From the NCBI RefSeq assembly GCF_013214165.1, contig NZ_JABSSM010000021.1, positions 62,001-126,000 on the forward strand: a DNA stretch of 64,000 nucleotides, given 5' to 3'. Numbering within the stretch: position 1 is the first letter of the stretch; every line of letters starts with the position of its first letter. The notes beneath the pieces were generated by a model, which saw only the letters and a program-made list of their open reading frames with translations, did no database searches and was not told the origin of the DNA. A program made the translations under genes and the position numbers. Positions 29,483 to 39,279 of this stretch are shown here, piece by piece. This DNA comes from Shewanella sp. Lineage in GTDB: Bacteria > Pseudomonadota > Gammaproteobacteria > Enterobacterales > Shewanellaceae.

Positions 29483-29510
29483 AGCCTCTAGCACCTGAGT
29501 CCTAGAGGCT
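29483..29510 (-). terminator. Probable terminator of tyrS
   Basis: Stem AGCCTCTAG / CTAGAGGCT with a 10-base loop lies just beyond the tyrS stop; on the minus strand it is followed by TTTTG. The T tract is short, so efficiency is uncertain. Confidence 0.65.
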
Positions 29511-29517
29511 AATAAGG

Positions 29518-30714
29518 TTAAACCAAGGTCACCTTGGCAAACTTACGTTTACCGACCTGGAAGACACCGCTCGTACCGGCAGTTAACTGCAGGCGTGTGT
29601 CTTCAATCTTCACGCCGTCTATCTTGGCCGCGCCCTGCTTGATCATACGCATGGCGTCCGAGGTCGACTTGACGAAACCTAGCTCCTTGAGCAAGTTGGC
29701 GATGGCGATACCTTCACCCACACTCAGTTCAACCTCTTCAATATCATCCGGGATGGCGCCCTTCTGAAAACGATTGATGAACTCCTGATGGGCAGCTTCG
29801 GCAGCGGCTTCATCATGGAAACGAGCGATGATCTCTTTCGCCAAGGCTATCTTGATATCACGGGGATTGGCTCCGGCTTCGATATCGGCCTTAAACTGCT
29901 CAATTTCACCGAGAGGGCGGAATGACAACAGCTCGAAGTAACGCCACATGAGCACATCTGAGATAGACATGATCTTACCAAACATCTCACCGGCAGGCTC
30001 ACTCACACCAATATAGTTGTTTGCAGACTTGGACATCTTCTTTACGCCGTCCAGGCCTTCAAGCAGTGGCATCATGATAACGGTCTGAGGCTTTTGTCCC
30101 TCAGATTTCTGTAACTCGCGTCCCATCAGCAAGTTAAACTTCTGATCGGTACCACCCAGTTCGACGTCAGCTTCCAAGGCTACCGAGTCATAACCCTGTA
30201 GCAAGGGATACATAAACTCATGAATGGCTATCGACTGACCCGAAGCATAACGCTTCTTAAAGTCATCACGTTCCATCATACGCGCAACCGTTTGCTTAGA
30301 CGCGAGACGGATCATGCCCGCCGCGCCCAATGGTTCTAGCCAGGTCGAGTTAAACACTATGCGCGTCTTGGCAGGATCCAAAATCTTATAGACCTGCTCC
30401 TTATAGGTTTCAGCGTTAGCGAGTACTTGCTCGCGAGTCAGTGGAGGACGAGTGCTATTCTTACCACTGGGATCGCCCACCATGCCGGTGAAATCGCCGA
30501 TCAGGAAGATCACTTCGTGACCTAGCTCCTGAAAAGTGCGCATCTTATTTAAGATCACTGTGTGACCAAGATGAATATCCGGCGCGGTTGGATCGGCTCC
30601 AAGCTTAATACGTAAGGGACGTCCCTCTTTCAATTTTTCCAGCAGATCCGCCTCGAGTAATATCTCATCGGTACCGCGTTTAATCTCTGCAAATGCTTGG
30701 TCTAAATCAGCCAT
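29518..30714 (-). CDS. tyrS: Tyrosyl-tRNA synthetase (TyrZ type)
   Basis: Class I aminoacyl-tRNA synthetase. The HIGH-type motif is [12 protein letters not shown] (about residue 45), followed by [14 protein letters not shown]. The KMSKS loop is [13 protein letters not shown] (about residue 230), and a C-terminal S4 RNA-binding domain ends [14 protein letters not shown]. The start is the ATG at 30714 ([14 protein letters not shown], 398 residues), not the track's TTG at 30744. The sequence belongs to the TyrZ-like subgroup rather than the E. coli TyrS subgroup. Divergent from the M23 gene. Confidence 0.95.
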   Translation of the reverse strand: MADLDQAFAEIKRGTDEILLEADLLEKLKEGRPLRIKLGADPTAPDIHLGHTVILNKMRTFQELGHEVIFLIGDFTGMVGDPSGKNSTRPPLTREQVLANAETYKEQVYKILDPAKTRIVFNSTWLEPLGAAGMIRLASKQTVARMMERDDFKKRYASGQSIAIHEFMYPLLQGYDSVALEADVELGGTDQKFNLLMGRELQKSEGQKPQTVIMMPLLEGLDGVKKMSKSANNYIGVSEPAGEMFGKIMSISDVLMWRYFELLSFRPLGEIEQFKADIEAGANPRDIKIALAKEIIARFHDEAAAEAAHQEFINRFQKGAIPDDIEEVELSVGEGIAIANLLKELGFVKSTSDAMRMIKQGAAKIDGVKIEDTRLQLTAGTSGVFQVGKRKFAKVTLV

Positions 30715-30851
30715 CTCGCCAACTACTCCTAGGAGCTCATTCAAAAATAAAGAGTCATGTTACTTGTTAGCCAGCACAATTGAAAGTGTGTACACTAAGG
30801 GGATCACCATAAGCAAAAAAATTGCGACTGCGCTCAACAGGAAAATGTTCG

Positions 30852-32291
30852 ATGGGAAAGGTTATAACGCTGTTAAAATTACTGCCGAAAATGCACCAAA
30901 TACTCTTGTGTTTCTTAGTGTTAGTGACCTTAATCATAGTTATTTTACCTTCCGGTGATCCCCATGCATCTAAGGATGCTAACTCCAAGCTTTCCGGCAC
31001 CATTAAGCTAGGCAATGGCGACCAAAGTGACAGCTCAAATATGAGTGCCGATAAGTTAGCCCAGCTTAAGGCGCCTCTCTCTTTTCGCACACCGACGCCG
31101 CCCGCGGATCTTTTGCGAGTCGAGCGAAAGAGTAGCGACCCGACTCCCCAGATAGAGCCTCAAGCCGAGAGCTCCATCGACGAATTAACGCGTCAACCAG
31201 CCCAGAAGAAGCACGTTAAGCATTTCAAGGTAAAGAGTGGTGATACCTTAGCGGCGCTGTTTAATCGCGCCGGATTAAGCTCTCGGGATGTCTATGAGAT
31301 AACCCAACTGCCAAAAGCCAAGAAAAACCTGCTGAAGATCCTACCAGGTGAAGAGATCATCATAGTGAAAGATGACGCCGGCGAACTCTTGCAGCTCAGT
31401 TATCATATCGACCCCATCTCTACCCTAGTCATAGACAGAGACCCCAAGGGCTATTTTGAACATATTTCACAGAAGAAAGTTGACAGCCGCAATAAATTTT
31501 CCAGCGCGACCATTAACAATAACTTCTGGAATGCAGGCGTGAGCGCAGGGTTAACCCCAAACCAGATCATGCAGCTAGCGACTATCTTCGGTTGGGATAT
31601 CGATTTTGCCCTGGACATCAGACGCGGAGATAATTTCTCCATCATCTTCGAAGAGGAATATGCCGATGGTGAATTTCTCAGAAATGGTAATATCTTAGCC
31701 GCAGAATTTAGTAACCAGGGTGATCGCTACACAGCAGTTCGCTACACGGATGGCAACTATTACTCGGAAGATGGACGTAGCATGCGCAAGGCCTTCCTGC
31801 GCTCCCCCGTCGATTTCAAATATGTTAGCTCAAGCTTCAACCCTAAGCGCTTACACCCGGTCACAGGTCAAGTCAGAGCCCATAGAGGGGTCGATTATGT
31901 GGCCGCGGTAGGAACCCCCATTAAAGCCGCGGGTAAGGGCCGAGTGATAAAGTCAGCCTACAACCAATACAATGGTAACTATGTCTTTATCAAACATAAC
32001 GACACCTATACCACTAAATACTTGCACCTGAAGAAGCGTAAGGTAAGGCAAGGAGCCACAGTTAAACAGGGACAGATAATCGGCACCCTAGGTTCTACGG
32101 GACGTGTCACAGGTGCGCATCTGCACTATGAATTTATCGTCAATGGCAGCCACAGAAACCCGAGAACGGTCAAGCTGCCAAAATCATTGCCCATCGCCAA
32201 GTCAGAAAAATCTAAATTTTTGGCTCTAAGTAAGCAGATCATGGCTAAACTTCAACAGGACAAGCAGATCCGGCTAGCCTCAATACAATAA
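30852..32291 (+). CDS. M23 murein DD-endopeptidase, MepM-like
   Basis: A 479-residue peptidoglycan hydrolase with one N-terminal membrane anchor (MHQILLCFLVLVTLIIVILP). An OapA/LysM-like domain (FKVKSGDTLAALFNRAGLS, about 130-180) is followed by a LytM/M23 domain with zinc ligands in HRGVDYVAAVGTPI (H..D) and GAHLHYEF (HxH). MepM-type enzymes cleave D-Ala-mDAP crosslinks to allow wall growth. I use the ATG at 30852 (AGGA upstream). It precedes anmK, so wall turnover and recycling genes are adjacent. Confidence 0.9.
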   Translation: MGKVITLLKLLPKMHQILLCFLVLVTLIIVILPSGDPHASKDANSKLSGTIKLGNGDQSDSSNMSADKLAQLKAPLSFRTPTPPADLLRVERKSSDPTPQIEPQAESSIDELTRQPAQKKHVKHFKVKSGDTLAALFNRAGLSSRDVYEITQLPKAKKNLLKILPGEEIIIVKDDAGELLQLSYHIDPISTLVIDRDPKGYFEHISQKKVDSRNKFSSATINNNFWNAGVSAGLTPNQIMQLATIFGWDIDFALDIRRGDNFSIIFEEEYADGEFLRNGNILAAEFSNQGDRYTAVRYTDGNYYSEDGRSMRKAFLRSPVDFKYVSSSFNPKRLHPVTGQVRAHRGVDYVAAVGTPIKAAGKGRVIKSAYNQYNGNYVFIKHNDTYTTKYLHLKKRKVRQGATVKQGQIIGTLGSTGRVTGAHLHYEFIVNGSHRNPRTVKLPKSLPIAKSEKSKFLALSKQIMAKLQQDKQIRLASIQ

Positions 32292-32380
32292 GCGTACAGC
32301 ATTGACACACCCCCTAGCCTAGCCCCGGCAATGACTGATATTCCCGGCTTCTTGTTCGCTACAAAAATGGAAATATTACA

Positions 32381-33502
32381 ATGAGCAGAGACTTGTATAT
32401 TGGCTTGATGTCGGGTACCAGCATGGATGGTGTCGATGCCGTCTTAGTCGACTTTGGCAAGCAACAACCCAGACTCGTAGCCAAGCATAGTGAGGCTATT
32501 CCAAAACATACCTTAAATGGTTTACAGCGCCTCTGCCTCCCGGGCAATGACGAAATAAATCTACTAGGACAACTCGATCGTAGCGTTGGACAGTTATTCG
32601 CTGTGGCCGTCAACGCCCTACTGGCCAAGGCCGGTATTACCAAAGAGCAAGTGATCGCCATTGGCAGCCATGGTCAGACCGTCAGACATATGCCCAATCT
32701 AGATATGGGATTCACCCTGCAAATCGGCGATCCCAACACCATAGCAGTATCTACCGGTATCGATGTCATCGCCGATTTCAGACGCAAAGACATCGCCTTA
32801 GGAGGGCAAGGGGCTCCCTTAGTGCCAGCCTTTCATCAAGAGATCTTTGCCACCACAGACACGCCAAGGATCATTCTCAACATAGGCGGCATCTCCAACA
32901 TCACCTTCTTCCCGTCAAACAAACCTGCTGATGACCGTCAGGTCATAGGCTTCGATACCGGCCCGGGAAATACCTTGATAGATGCCTGGTGCCAACAGGC
33001 GTTACAACAAGCCTACGACGAGAACGGCGCATGGGCTGCAACTGGAACCACGGATGAGAAGCTGCTCAAGCATCTGCTATCTCACTCATACTTCTCTCAA
33101 CACTTCCCCAAAAGCACAGGACGAGAGCTGTTCAATCAAGCCTGGCTCGAGCAGCAGACTGCGGCGTTTGGTTATCTAAACGAAGCCGATATCCAGTCGA
33201 CTCTGCTCGATGTAACCTGCCATAGCATAGCCAAAGATACCTTAGCCTTATCCCAGAGTGGAGAGCTGTTTGTCTGCGGCGGCGGCGCATTCAACGGTGA
33301 GATGATGGCACGTCTGGCTAAACTCTTGCCTAATTACACCATGAGTACCACATCTGAGCTGGGGATTGACCCACAATGGGTCGAAGGCATCGCTTTCGCC
33401 TGGCTTGCCATGCGCTTCCACAACAGGCTGCCAGGGAATCTCCCTGCTGTCACAGGAGCCAGTCGAACGGCGGTGTTAGGCGCGTTATTTCCAGCAGCCT
33501 AG
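32381..33502 (+). CDS. anmK: Anhydro-N-acetylmuramic acid kinase AnmK
   Basis: Converts 1,6-anhydro-MurNAc to MurNAc-6-phosphate in peptidoglycan recycling. The 373 residues start [20 protein letters not shown] (phosphate loop), with [14 protein letters not shown] near residue 192 and the C-terminal nucleotide-binding [14 protein letters not shown] near residue 305. Complete. It lies 89 bases after the M23 endopeptidase gene. Confidence 0.96.
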   Translation: MSRDLYIGLMSGTSMDGVDAVLVDFGKQQPRLVAKHSEAIPKHTLNGLQRLCLPGNDEINLLGQLDRSVGQLFAVAVNALLAKAGITKEQVIAIGSHGQTVRHMPNLDMGFTLQIGDPNTIAVSTGIDVIADFRRKDIALGGQGAPLVPAFHQEIFATTDTPRIILNIGGISNITFFPSNKPADDRQVIGFDTGPGNTLIDAWCQQALQQAYDENGAWAATGTTDEKLLKHLLSHSYFSQHFPKSTGRELFNQAWLEQQTAAFGYLNEADIQSTLLDVTCHSIAKDTLALSQSGELFVCGGGAFNGEMMARLAKLLPNYTMSTTSELGIDPQWVEGIAFAWLAMRFHNRLPGNLPAVTGASRTAVLGALFPAA

Positions 33503-33529
33503 CTCATAAGTTTTTCAACACAAAAGACT

Positions 33530-33797
33530 AATACCATTCCGAGTAAGTATCTGAACATTCAGCGGGAGTTCAAAGCCCTGTAGGCAAGGCGAATGTTTGA
33601 AGCTAATAGTTATTCTATATCGAGAACATTCAACGTAGCATAAAGGGCTTTGAAACCCGCACTGCGTGAGGCTCTCAGTGTTTCCACTTCTGTGTTACAT
33701 TGACTTAAAAGAGAATAACCATTTCCTCATCAATGTGCCTTGAATTGAAAAAACTGAGAGTCTCTGAACTGACCAGATACTTATATGGAATGGTATA
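33530..33797. mobile_element. MITE-like non-autonomous element, about 268 bp
   Basis: Terminal inverted repeats ATACCATTCCGAGTAAGTATCTG at the left and its near-complement CAGATACTTATATGGAATGGTAT at the right (20 of 23 positions match). An internal inverted repeat (CAGCGGGAGTTCAAAGCCCT versus AGGGCTTTGAAACCCGCACTG) would fold the element. No ORF. Flanks read GACTA and AACTA; a target duplication (TA or ACTA) is possible but not certain. Located in the anmK-DUF2750 gap. Confidence 0.72.
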
Positions 33798-33970
33798 ACT
33801 AAGCCTAATGGCCGCGCCGTACTCGACTCGTTCGAGTCGGTGCACTTTTTCATTTATCATTCTTTTCCCCCACAGATAAAAATCTACTCTATATCCTCCC
33901 TGCGAAATGATATGATCGCCCGATAAATGCGTGCTACCAGATTACGTAAACCCAATAAATGAGAGATACC

Positions 33971-34342
33971 ATGAGTAAAAGTGCCAAAGATGCAAGCCAG
34001 ATGACTCCAGAAGCTCGCTACGACTACTTTGTTGAGCAAGTAAAGTCTGAAGAGACACTATGGACCCTTCAGGATGATGACGGCTGCGTAATGCTAACGA
34101 CAGAAGAGGAAGATTGTATTCCTATGTGGCCTAGCGAAGAGGCGGCTAAATCTTGGGCTGTCGATGATTGGGAAAACTGCATCCCGCTCGCAATCCCGGT
34201 ATCTGAATGGTTGGAACGTTGGGTTCCGGGCATGCAGGATGATGATCTATTTGTTGCTGTATACCCAGTGCAAGATGACCTAGGTGTCGTTATTCCTCCC
34301 TATGAGTTAGAGCAGCGTCTAACACCGAAGCAGCGTCACTAA
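33971..34342 (+). CDS. DUF2750 family protein
   Basis: A small acidic cytoplasmic protein (about 123 residues from the ATG at 33971; GAGAG upstream). It has the family layout RYDYFVEQVKSEETLWTLQDDDG followed by IPMWPSEEAAKSWAVDDWENCIPLAIPVSEWLERWVPGM. No catalytic motif is recognised. Present as a single gene before a small membrane-protein gene. Function unknown. Confidence 0.85.
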   Translation: MSKSAKDASQMTPEARYDYFVEQVKSEETLWTLQDDDGCVMLTTEEEDCIPMWPSEEAAKSWAVDDWENCIPLAIPVSEWLERWVPGMQDDDLFVAVYPVQDDLGVVIPPYELEQRLTPKQRH

Positions 34343-34370
34343 TTTAGCCCTCGCTAACAGGAGATCCAGC

Positions 34371-34898
34371 TTGAAAAATGACACCTCAGATCCTTCAATC
34401 GATAATGGCGACGACTTAGATGCAGTCACAAATGGTGAAATTGACAAGGATGAAGCTCTCCAAACACAAGCTAAATCGGCTGCTATACCGGTATTAAAAC
34501 ACGCTCTGCCTAAAAGGCTTGCCGCCCTATGCGCTTTCTTTGCCATCGCCTCAATTAGCGGTCTCATAGCAAAACAAGGCGAACTGTTTTGCATACTGAC
34601 CATAATCATGGTGATTGCCATACTTGGGCGTCAGCGAACGGCTATGTACTTCCTGCAAGGTTATACGGTACTCCAACTTGCTCTCGTCAGTATGTTGCCT
34701 GTCTACCTGTATGATCCAGATAATTTACTCGTCGGCAATCCTTCGACATTTAAGCTAGGTGAACTACAAACAAAGGTACCCGACTTCGTTATCTTCGGCA
34801 TCATAATTGTGCTGGCTATGGTTCAAGTCTGGGTCGCGTTTACCCCTAAGGTTAAAGCCTATTTCAATACCAAGATAAACATGAACATCATGAGTTAA
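34371..34898 (+). CDS. Hypothetical membrane protein
   Basis: 175 residues starting at TTG (34371) with AGGAG 7 bases upstream; the nearby ATG is out of frame. About 45 acidic, probably cytoplasmic residues (MKNDTSDPSIDNGDDLDAVT) precede three or four hydrophobic segments (about 52-68, 73-88, 93-112, 137-155). Codon use looks genuine. It follows the DUF2750 gene by 28 bases, so it may be co-transcribed. I do not recognise the family. Confidence 0.72.
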   Translation: MKNDTSDPSIDNGDDLDAVTNGEIDKDEALQTQAKSAAIPVLKHALPKRLAALCAFFAIASISGLIAKQGELFCILTIIMVIAILGRQRTAMYFLQGYTVLQLALVSMLPVYLYDPDNLLVGNPSTFKLGELQTKVPDFVIFGIIIVLAMVQVWVAFTPKVKAYFNTKINMNIMS

Positions 34899-34960
34899 GT
34901 TCTTAGGTTCTAGGTTCTTAGGTTCTAGGTTCTTAGGTTCTTAGGTTCTTAGGTTCTAGG
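34899..34960. repeat. Short tandem repeat of TTAGGTTC/TAGGTTC
   Basis: About eight units of a 7-8 bp repeat (TAGGTTC with or without an extra T) start right after the membrane-protein stop and end 4 bases before the terminator A tract. Slippage-type tract. Confidence 0.85.
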
Positions 34961-34964
34961 ACAC

Positions 34965-34998
34965 AAAAAAGCCAGTTGCAATGCAACTGGCTTTTTTT
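34965..34998. terminator. Bidirectional terminator
   Basis: Perfect 10-bp stem GCCAGTTGCA / TGCAACTGGC with A6 to the left and T7 to the right. It separates the convergent hypothetical membrane protein gene and erpA. Confidence 0.93.
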
Positions 34999-35019
34999 AA
35001 ATCTTTGTTAGTCTCAGGA

Positions 35020-35391
35020 TTATACTGAGAAGCTCGCTCCACAACCGCAGGTTGTCGTGGCATTGGGGTTCTTCACGAAGAAGCGTGAACCTTCAAGACC
35101 CGAAGTGTAATCGACTTCACCACCTACCAGGTACTGTAGGCTCATAGGGTCGACAACTAACTGGACTCCCTGCTTCTCGACGGTGAAATCACCCTCATTA
35201 ACCTTCTCATCGAAGGTGAAGCCATACTGAAAACCAGAACATCCGCCACCCGTGACGTAGACTCGTAGCTTTAATGCATCATTTTCTTCTTCATCCAGAA
35301 GCGTTTTTACCTTTGAGGCAGCCGCATCGGTAAATCGGATAGGCAAAGCATCGTCCGTTTCTGTCACTTGTTCAGCAGTTTGTTCAGTCAT
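35020..35391 (-). CDS. erpA: Iron-sulfur cluster insertion protein ErpA
   Basis: A-type Fe-S carrier delivering clusters to apoproteins such as IspG and IspH. 123 residues; the three cluster-ligand cysteines are in [13 protein letters not shown] and the C-terminal [11 protein letters not shown]. The N-terminal 20 residues are a variable acidic extension. Start ATG at 35391. Single gene with its own terminator. Confidence 0.96.
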   Translation of the reverse strand: MTEQTAEQVTETDDALPIRFTDAAASKVKTLLDEEENDALKLRVYVTGGGCSGFQYGFTFDEKVNEGDFTVEKQGVQLVVDPMSLQYLVGGEVDYTSGLEGSRFFVKNPNATTTCGCGASFSV

Positions 35392-35485
35392 GAGTACCTC
35401 TGGATCTAATTACAATGCGAGATTATCTAATACCTGACCAATTTGTTCAAGTAATACCCCGCCGTATTTCGTTTCTATGAATTAA

Positions 35486-36268
35486 TCATAACACCGGCTC
35501 AGTCGAGTGTTGAACTGGTTTCTCGATTTTGTCTGTCGCTACCCGCTTCGTTCCAGAAAGTAGATCGAGGGCAGAAAACTCCATTTCAGTCTGTGAGCCT
35601 TTGGCCCAACGACTCGACTGGACTATGACCTTAGCTATGATTCTGGACAGTTTAAAGCGCTCCGGTAAAGTGACCTCAGTCTCCAACACCTGAAAATATC
35701 GAAACCTAAAATTCAAACTCTGGTCACCCGTGAGTGTCGCTAGGCTAAGTTCGGCAATTTTGCCATCCTGAACCCCCACAAATGTAAATTCGGCTCTGCC
35801 CTTCAGAGGCTGCTTACGCTTCTGCAACTGAGTTAGGATGAGCTTGAGTCGATACTGGTTCGGCAACAGATTAGGGGTAAACTCTAATCCGTGAATGGCC
35901 ACGCCATCGGCAATACTCTCTGGCGCCATGATACTGCGATAGAATGCCAGCTCCCTGAGCAAGTCTTTCTCTTTAGCGTGTTGCTCGGCGAACAAGTCCT
36001 GCATCTTAACGTTAGTTTCTCTGGATAAAGCCAGTTCCAGATTTCTGGCCGCTAAAGTTTGAGCCTGAATATTCAGCTGCTTAGTCAATTTACCTAACTG
36101 TTCTGTGTTACTCTCCAGCGCGGGGCGATTATGGTCAGACCATAAATTATAACTCAGTCCCCCCAAGACAAAGGCGACCGATACCAGTAGCAGTAAGTAA
36201 ACACTCGATGGTCGAACTTTTCGCTCTAACACTTGAATACGATCGAGCCAACGATGGTAATTTGCCAT
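35486..36268 (-). CDS. DUF6776-like single-pass membrane protein
   Basis: 260 residues: a short N-terminal cytoplasmic part, one membrane helix (VYLLLLVSVAFVLGGLSYNL, about 23-42), a coiled-coil stretch (about 50-110, LGKLTKQLNIQAQTLAARNLELAL) and a C-terminal beta-rich domain. The pattern FYRSIMAPESIADGVAIHG fits the uncharacterised DUF6776 family next to erpA in Shewanella and relatives. Topology resembles envelope or division accessory proteins, but no function is shown. Confidence 0.75.
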   Translation of the reverse strand: MANYHRWLDRIQVLERKVRPSSVYLLLLVSVAFVLGGLSYNLWSDHNRPALESNTEQLGKLTKQLNIQAQTLAARNLELALSRETNVKMQDLFAEQHAKEKDLLRELAFYRSIMAPESIADGVAIHGLEFTPNLLPNQYRLKLILTQLQKRKQPLKGRAEFTFVGVQDGKIAELSLATLTGDQSLNFRFRYFQVLETEVTLPERFKLSRIIAKVIVQSSRWAKGSQTEMEFSALDLLSGTKRVATDKIEKPVQHSTEPVL

Positions 36269-36354
36269 TAACTAACAACCTCTTAATATAACTTATGTGT
36301 AAATAATTTCACCGCCAACATGATGGCAGGCAATGTAAATCCAGGAAGGCTCAG

Positions 36355-38064
36355 GTGCAAAACAGAATAAAAAAAACCTACACGCGATGCCAGATGTACC
36401 TGAGAACAGATCTGCAAGACAAGCTATCTCAGGCTAAGCTCAGTCTGCAACTGTGTATGTTAGCCCTGTTCTTTGCCCTCATCGCCTCTGGTGTCATCAT
36501 TCTATTTAGGCTGTTACTCCTCTGGCTAAACAATTACACCCAAACCAGCGAGATCGAGTTTACTGAGATACTTGGCGACTGGCGAGTGCTTTTACCCATA
36601 TTGGGCGCACTTTTAATCTGGCTAGTGGCTCAAATGGGCTCGAAACGCTATAAGCGTATGGGCATCGCCTATGTACTCCACAGAGTGAAGCTTCACTATG
36701 GCAAGGTCCCCCTGCAATCGGCCCCGGGTCAATTTTTTCAGGCACTATTCGCGCTCGCCACTAACTTCTCCGTCGGTCGGGAAGGTCCAGCCATACATCT
36801 GGGGGCTGTCAGTGCCAGCGTCTTGGCTGAAAAATTTAATCTGCCCGACAACAGCGTCCGTATCATGTGTTCCGGAGGGATTGCCGCAGGCATAGCCGCA
36901 ACCTTCAACGCGCCGCTGGCCGGTGTGTTTTTCGTATTCGAGGTCATATTACGGGAATATAAGCTGCATTACTTCTTTCCAATCATGATATCGGCCACCT
37001 GCGGCGCGGTATCGAGCCAGCTGGTTTTCGGTAATATTCATGAGTATGAACAAATTGGTTTCATTCGCATTCCACTGTCCCAATACCCGATCCTGGCTAT
37101 CACGGGAGTGATCATAGGGTGTGTCGCCGCCCTGTTTAACACCTCACTGTTGAGAGTCACCGCCAAGGGACAAGACTGGCCCTTGATTTACCGTCTGCTC
37201 TTGGCTGGTGTGGTCACCACCCTGGTCGGTGTATTCTTACCGGAAGCCTTAGGCAGTGGCGATCTAGCCATCGAGCGGGCAATCAGTGAACACCCAAGCT
37301 TACTCTTTCTCACGGCTCTGCTCATCGGAAAAATCATTGCCACCATAGCCGCTCTCGGCCTGGGTATTCCCGGTGGGATCATAGGCCCGCTATTTGGTAT
37401 AGGCGCTCTGCTCGGTGCCATACTGGCGCTCATAGGTGCCGCGGCGTTCCCTTCCATGGCGCCCTATATCGGCCTCTATACCATAATTGGCATGACGGCC
37501 ATGATGGGCGTCTGCCTGGGCGCACCTTTGGCCGCACTCATTGCGCTGCTCGAATTAACCAACAATGCCTCGATGATCTTACCCGCCATGTTTGTCAGTA
37601 TCCCGGCATTCCTGGTCGCTCACCAAGGATTTAATTCGAAATCATTATTTTATAAGCAACTTGAGATCATGGGCCTCGATTATAAAGTTTCACCTGTCAG
37701 GCAAGGGCTGATGAAAACTGGCGTGCGCGCCTTGATGAATAGACGCTTGGTTATCGTCAAAGATGACGAGAAATTATTGCTAGAAGTATTAAAACGAGCA
37801 GCAGGGCGCTCTGTGCTTGTCCGCAATGCACTGGGGCAGATGGAGATGCTACAACTAGAAATGCAGCGCTATGACTGTGATAGCGCCCTGACTAGGCATC
37901 CTATCGAGGGCTTACCCGATACGGCGACGCTGAATGAAGTCTACCAAATACTTTGCCGAGAACGCCGCGGTGAGGTCTATGTCTATCAAGACAACAGTGA
38001 AAACATCGTCGGCGTGATCAGCTGGGCATCATTGCAACAAGAGATACAGTCTGGACAGGTATAA
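36355..38064 (+). CDS. ClC-family chloride channel/antiporter with C-terminal CBS region
   Basis: A 569-residue ClC protein; the GTG start at 36355 has AGGAAGG 6 bases upstream. About ten membrane helices precede a C-terminal CBS-like pair (about 440-565). The gating-glutamate motif VGREGPAIHLG and the GLGIPGGIIGPLFG motif are kept. The first anion-binding motif GSGIP is not seen: the equivalent region reads YGKVPLQSAPGQFF. It is thus a ClC paralogue with a changed selectivity region. Divergent from the DUF6776 gene. Confidence 0.9.
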   Translation: MQNRIKKTYTRCQMYLRTDLQDKLSQAKLSLQLCMLALFFALIASGVIILFRLLLLWLNNYTQTSEIEFTEILGDWRVLLPILGALLIWLVAQMGSKRYKRMGIAYVLHRVKLHYGKVPLQSAPGQFFQALFALATNFSVGREGPAIHLGAVSASVLAEKFNLPDNSVRIMCSGGIAAGIAATFNAPLAGVFFVFEVILREYKLHYFFPIMISATCGAVSSQLVFGNIHEYEQIGFIRIPLSQYPILAITGVIIGCVAALFNTSLLRVTAKGQDWPLIYRLLLAGVVTTLVGVFLPEALGSGDLAIERAISEHPSLLFLTALLIGKIIATIAALGLGIPGGIIGPLFGIGALLGAILALIGAAAFPSMAPYIGLYTIIGMTAMMGVCLGAPLAALIALLELTNNASMILPAMFVSIPAFLVAHQGFNSKSLFYKQLEIMGLDYKVSPVRQGLMKTGVRALMNRRLVIVKDDEKLLLEVLKRAAGRSVLVRNALGQMEMLQLEMQRYDCDSALTRHPIEGLPDTATLNEVYQILCRERRGEVYVYQDNSENIVGVISWASLQQEIQSGQV

Positions 38065-38332
38065 CTTAAACAATATAACAAATTTAAAACCGCAATAAGC
38101 CAAGTAGACAGCGCTTACATTTTTCAAACAAAATGAGCATTCTGTCACCCCTTTAATATAAATTGCGACTCCCCACTCCCTTTAGAAATTAAATGTTTGA
38201 AAGCGCAACAAAAAATCTATATAACAACAACTTAAGCTACCACTTGGTCAGCAAGTTAGTTTAAACATCTCAACTTATAATACTGACTCACGGAAAGTTA
38301 TCGACTTCAATCAAACATAAAGGAATATTACT

Positions 38333-38881
38333 GTGAAAAAATTCATCTCAGTCGGAATTGCATTATCACTTAGCGTCTGCTTTTCTCCTGCTAGCTTTGC
38401 AGAAACTTGGACACACAGTTTAGGAAATTGCATAACGCAAGCGAACCGCAGCACCATTGTCGAATCCGACAAATTACGCAATATGATCACAGTCAAAGAT
38501 GACCTATACAAGGGCGCATCTTTCACTTGCTTGCTTGACCTGCGTAGTGATAAAGCGATCACTAAGGTTCAAATCGATTTCGATACTGATTCTGCTATCG
38601 CTGTCAGAGACAAGCCCGTTGACCATCCTGACATTCCGTCCCACCTGCCACATTGTGAGCTTACACTTAACTACTCGCCTGGAGGAAGAATCGATTATTT
38701 TAAATTAATACCGACCAGAACGACATTGTTGTATGGAGATTACAGGCATCTCACACTTGAAAATCCAAGAGTACAACATGCAGGTACAGGCCATTTACGA
38801 GCAGGATATCTGAACTGCAGCACAACATGGTTCGGAAATGAAACCCGGTTCTACGGTCTGCGAATTAGCTACGAAGATTAA
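38333..38881 (+). CDS. Hypothetical exported protein
   Basis: 182 residues starting at GTG (38333; AAAGGAA upstream), with a classical signal peptide (MKKFISVGIALSLSVCFSPASFAE). The mature protein has about four cysteines (NCITQ, TCLLD, HCELT, NCSTTW), suggesting two disulfides, and a beta-rich pattern. I recognise no family. Single gene with its own terminator. Confidence 0.75.
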   Translation: MKKFISVGIALSLSVCFSPASFAETWTHSLGNCITQANRSTIVESDKLRNMITVKDDLYKGASFTCLLDLRSDKAITKVQIDFDTDSAIAVRDKPVDHPDIPSHLPHCELTLNYSPGGRIDYFKLIPTRTTLLYGDYRHLTLENPRVQHAGTGHLRAGYLNCSTTWFGNETRFYGLRISYED

Positions 38882-38892
38882 GTGAATAATGC

Positions 38893-38921
38893 CAAAGGCA
38901 GAATAACACCTGCCTTTTGTT
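38893..38921 (+). terminator. Terminator of the exported hypothetical gene
   Basis: Stem AAAGGCAG / CTGCCTTT with an 8-base loop and a T-rich tail (TTTTGTT), 12 bases after the stop. Confidence 0.7.
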
Positions 38922-39279
38922 AAACACCGATAAATGTAGGACATAGGCATCACAAACGATAAACATGCTCGCCAGTCGCTGGCGTCGATAAACTAAGCTC
39001 TCGACGCTGTTACACAAGCCTTAACTCCACTTCTATTCATACGCAAGTTATCCGTACCGTTGCACTTGACTAGAATATATCTAAGGAGGATTGGGCTCAG
39101 AACTCGCTTCACAGTGATGTTAACGGAAAACTAGAGGGAGTCTTCGCTGGTTTTTTACCTCCACAGACATGGCTCGATTGCTCAGAGTGTGAACGAACGC
39201 AATATCTTCGGCTTATAAAGCTGACCATTTCGGTTATCATCCCAGCTAAGCCAGCAACCATTCAATACAGAGGACGTTC

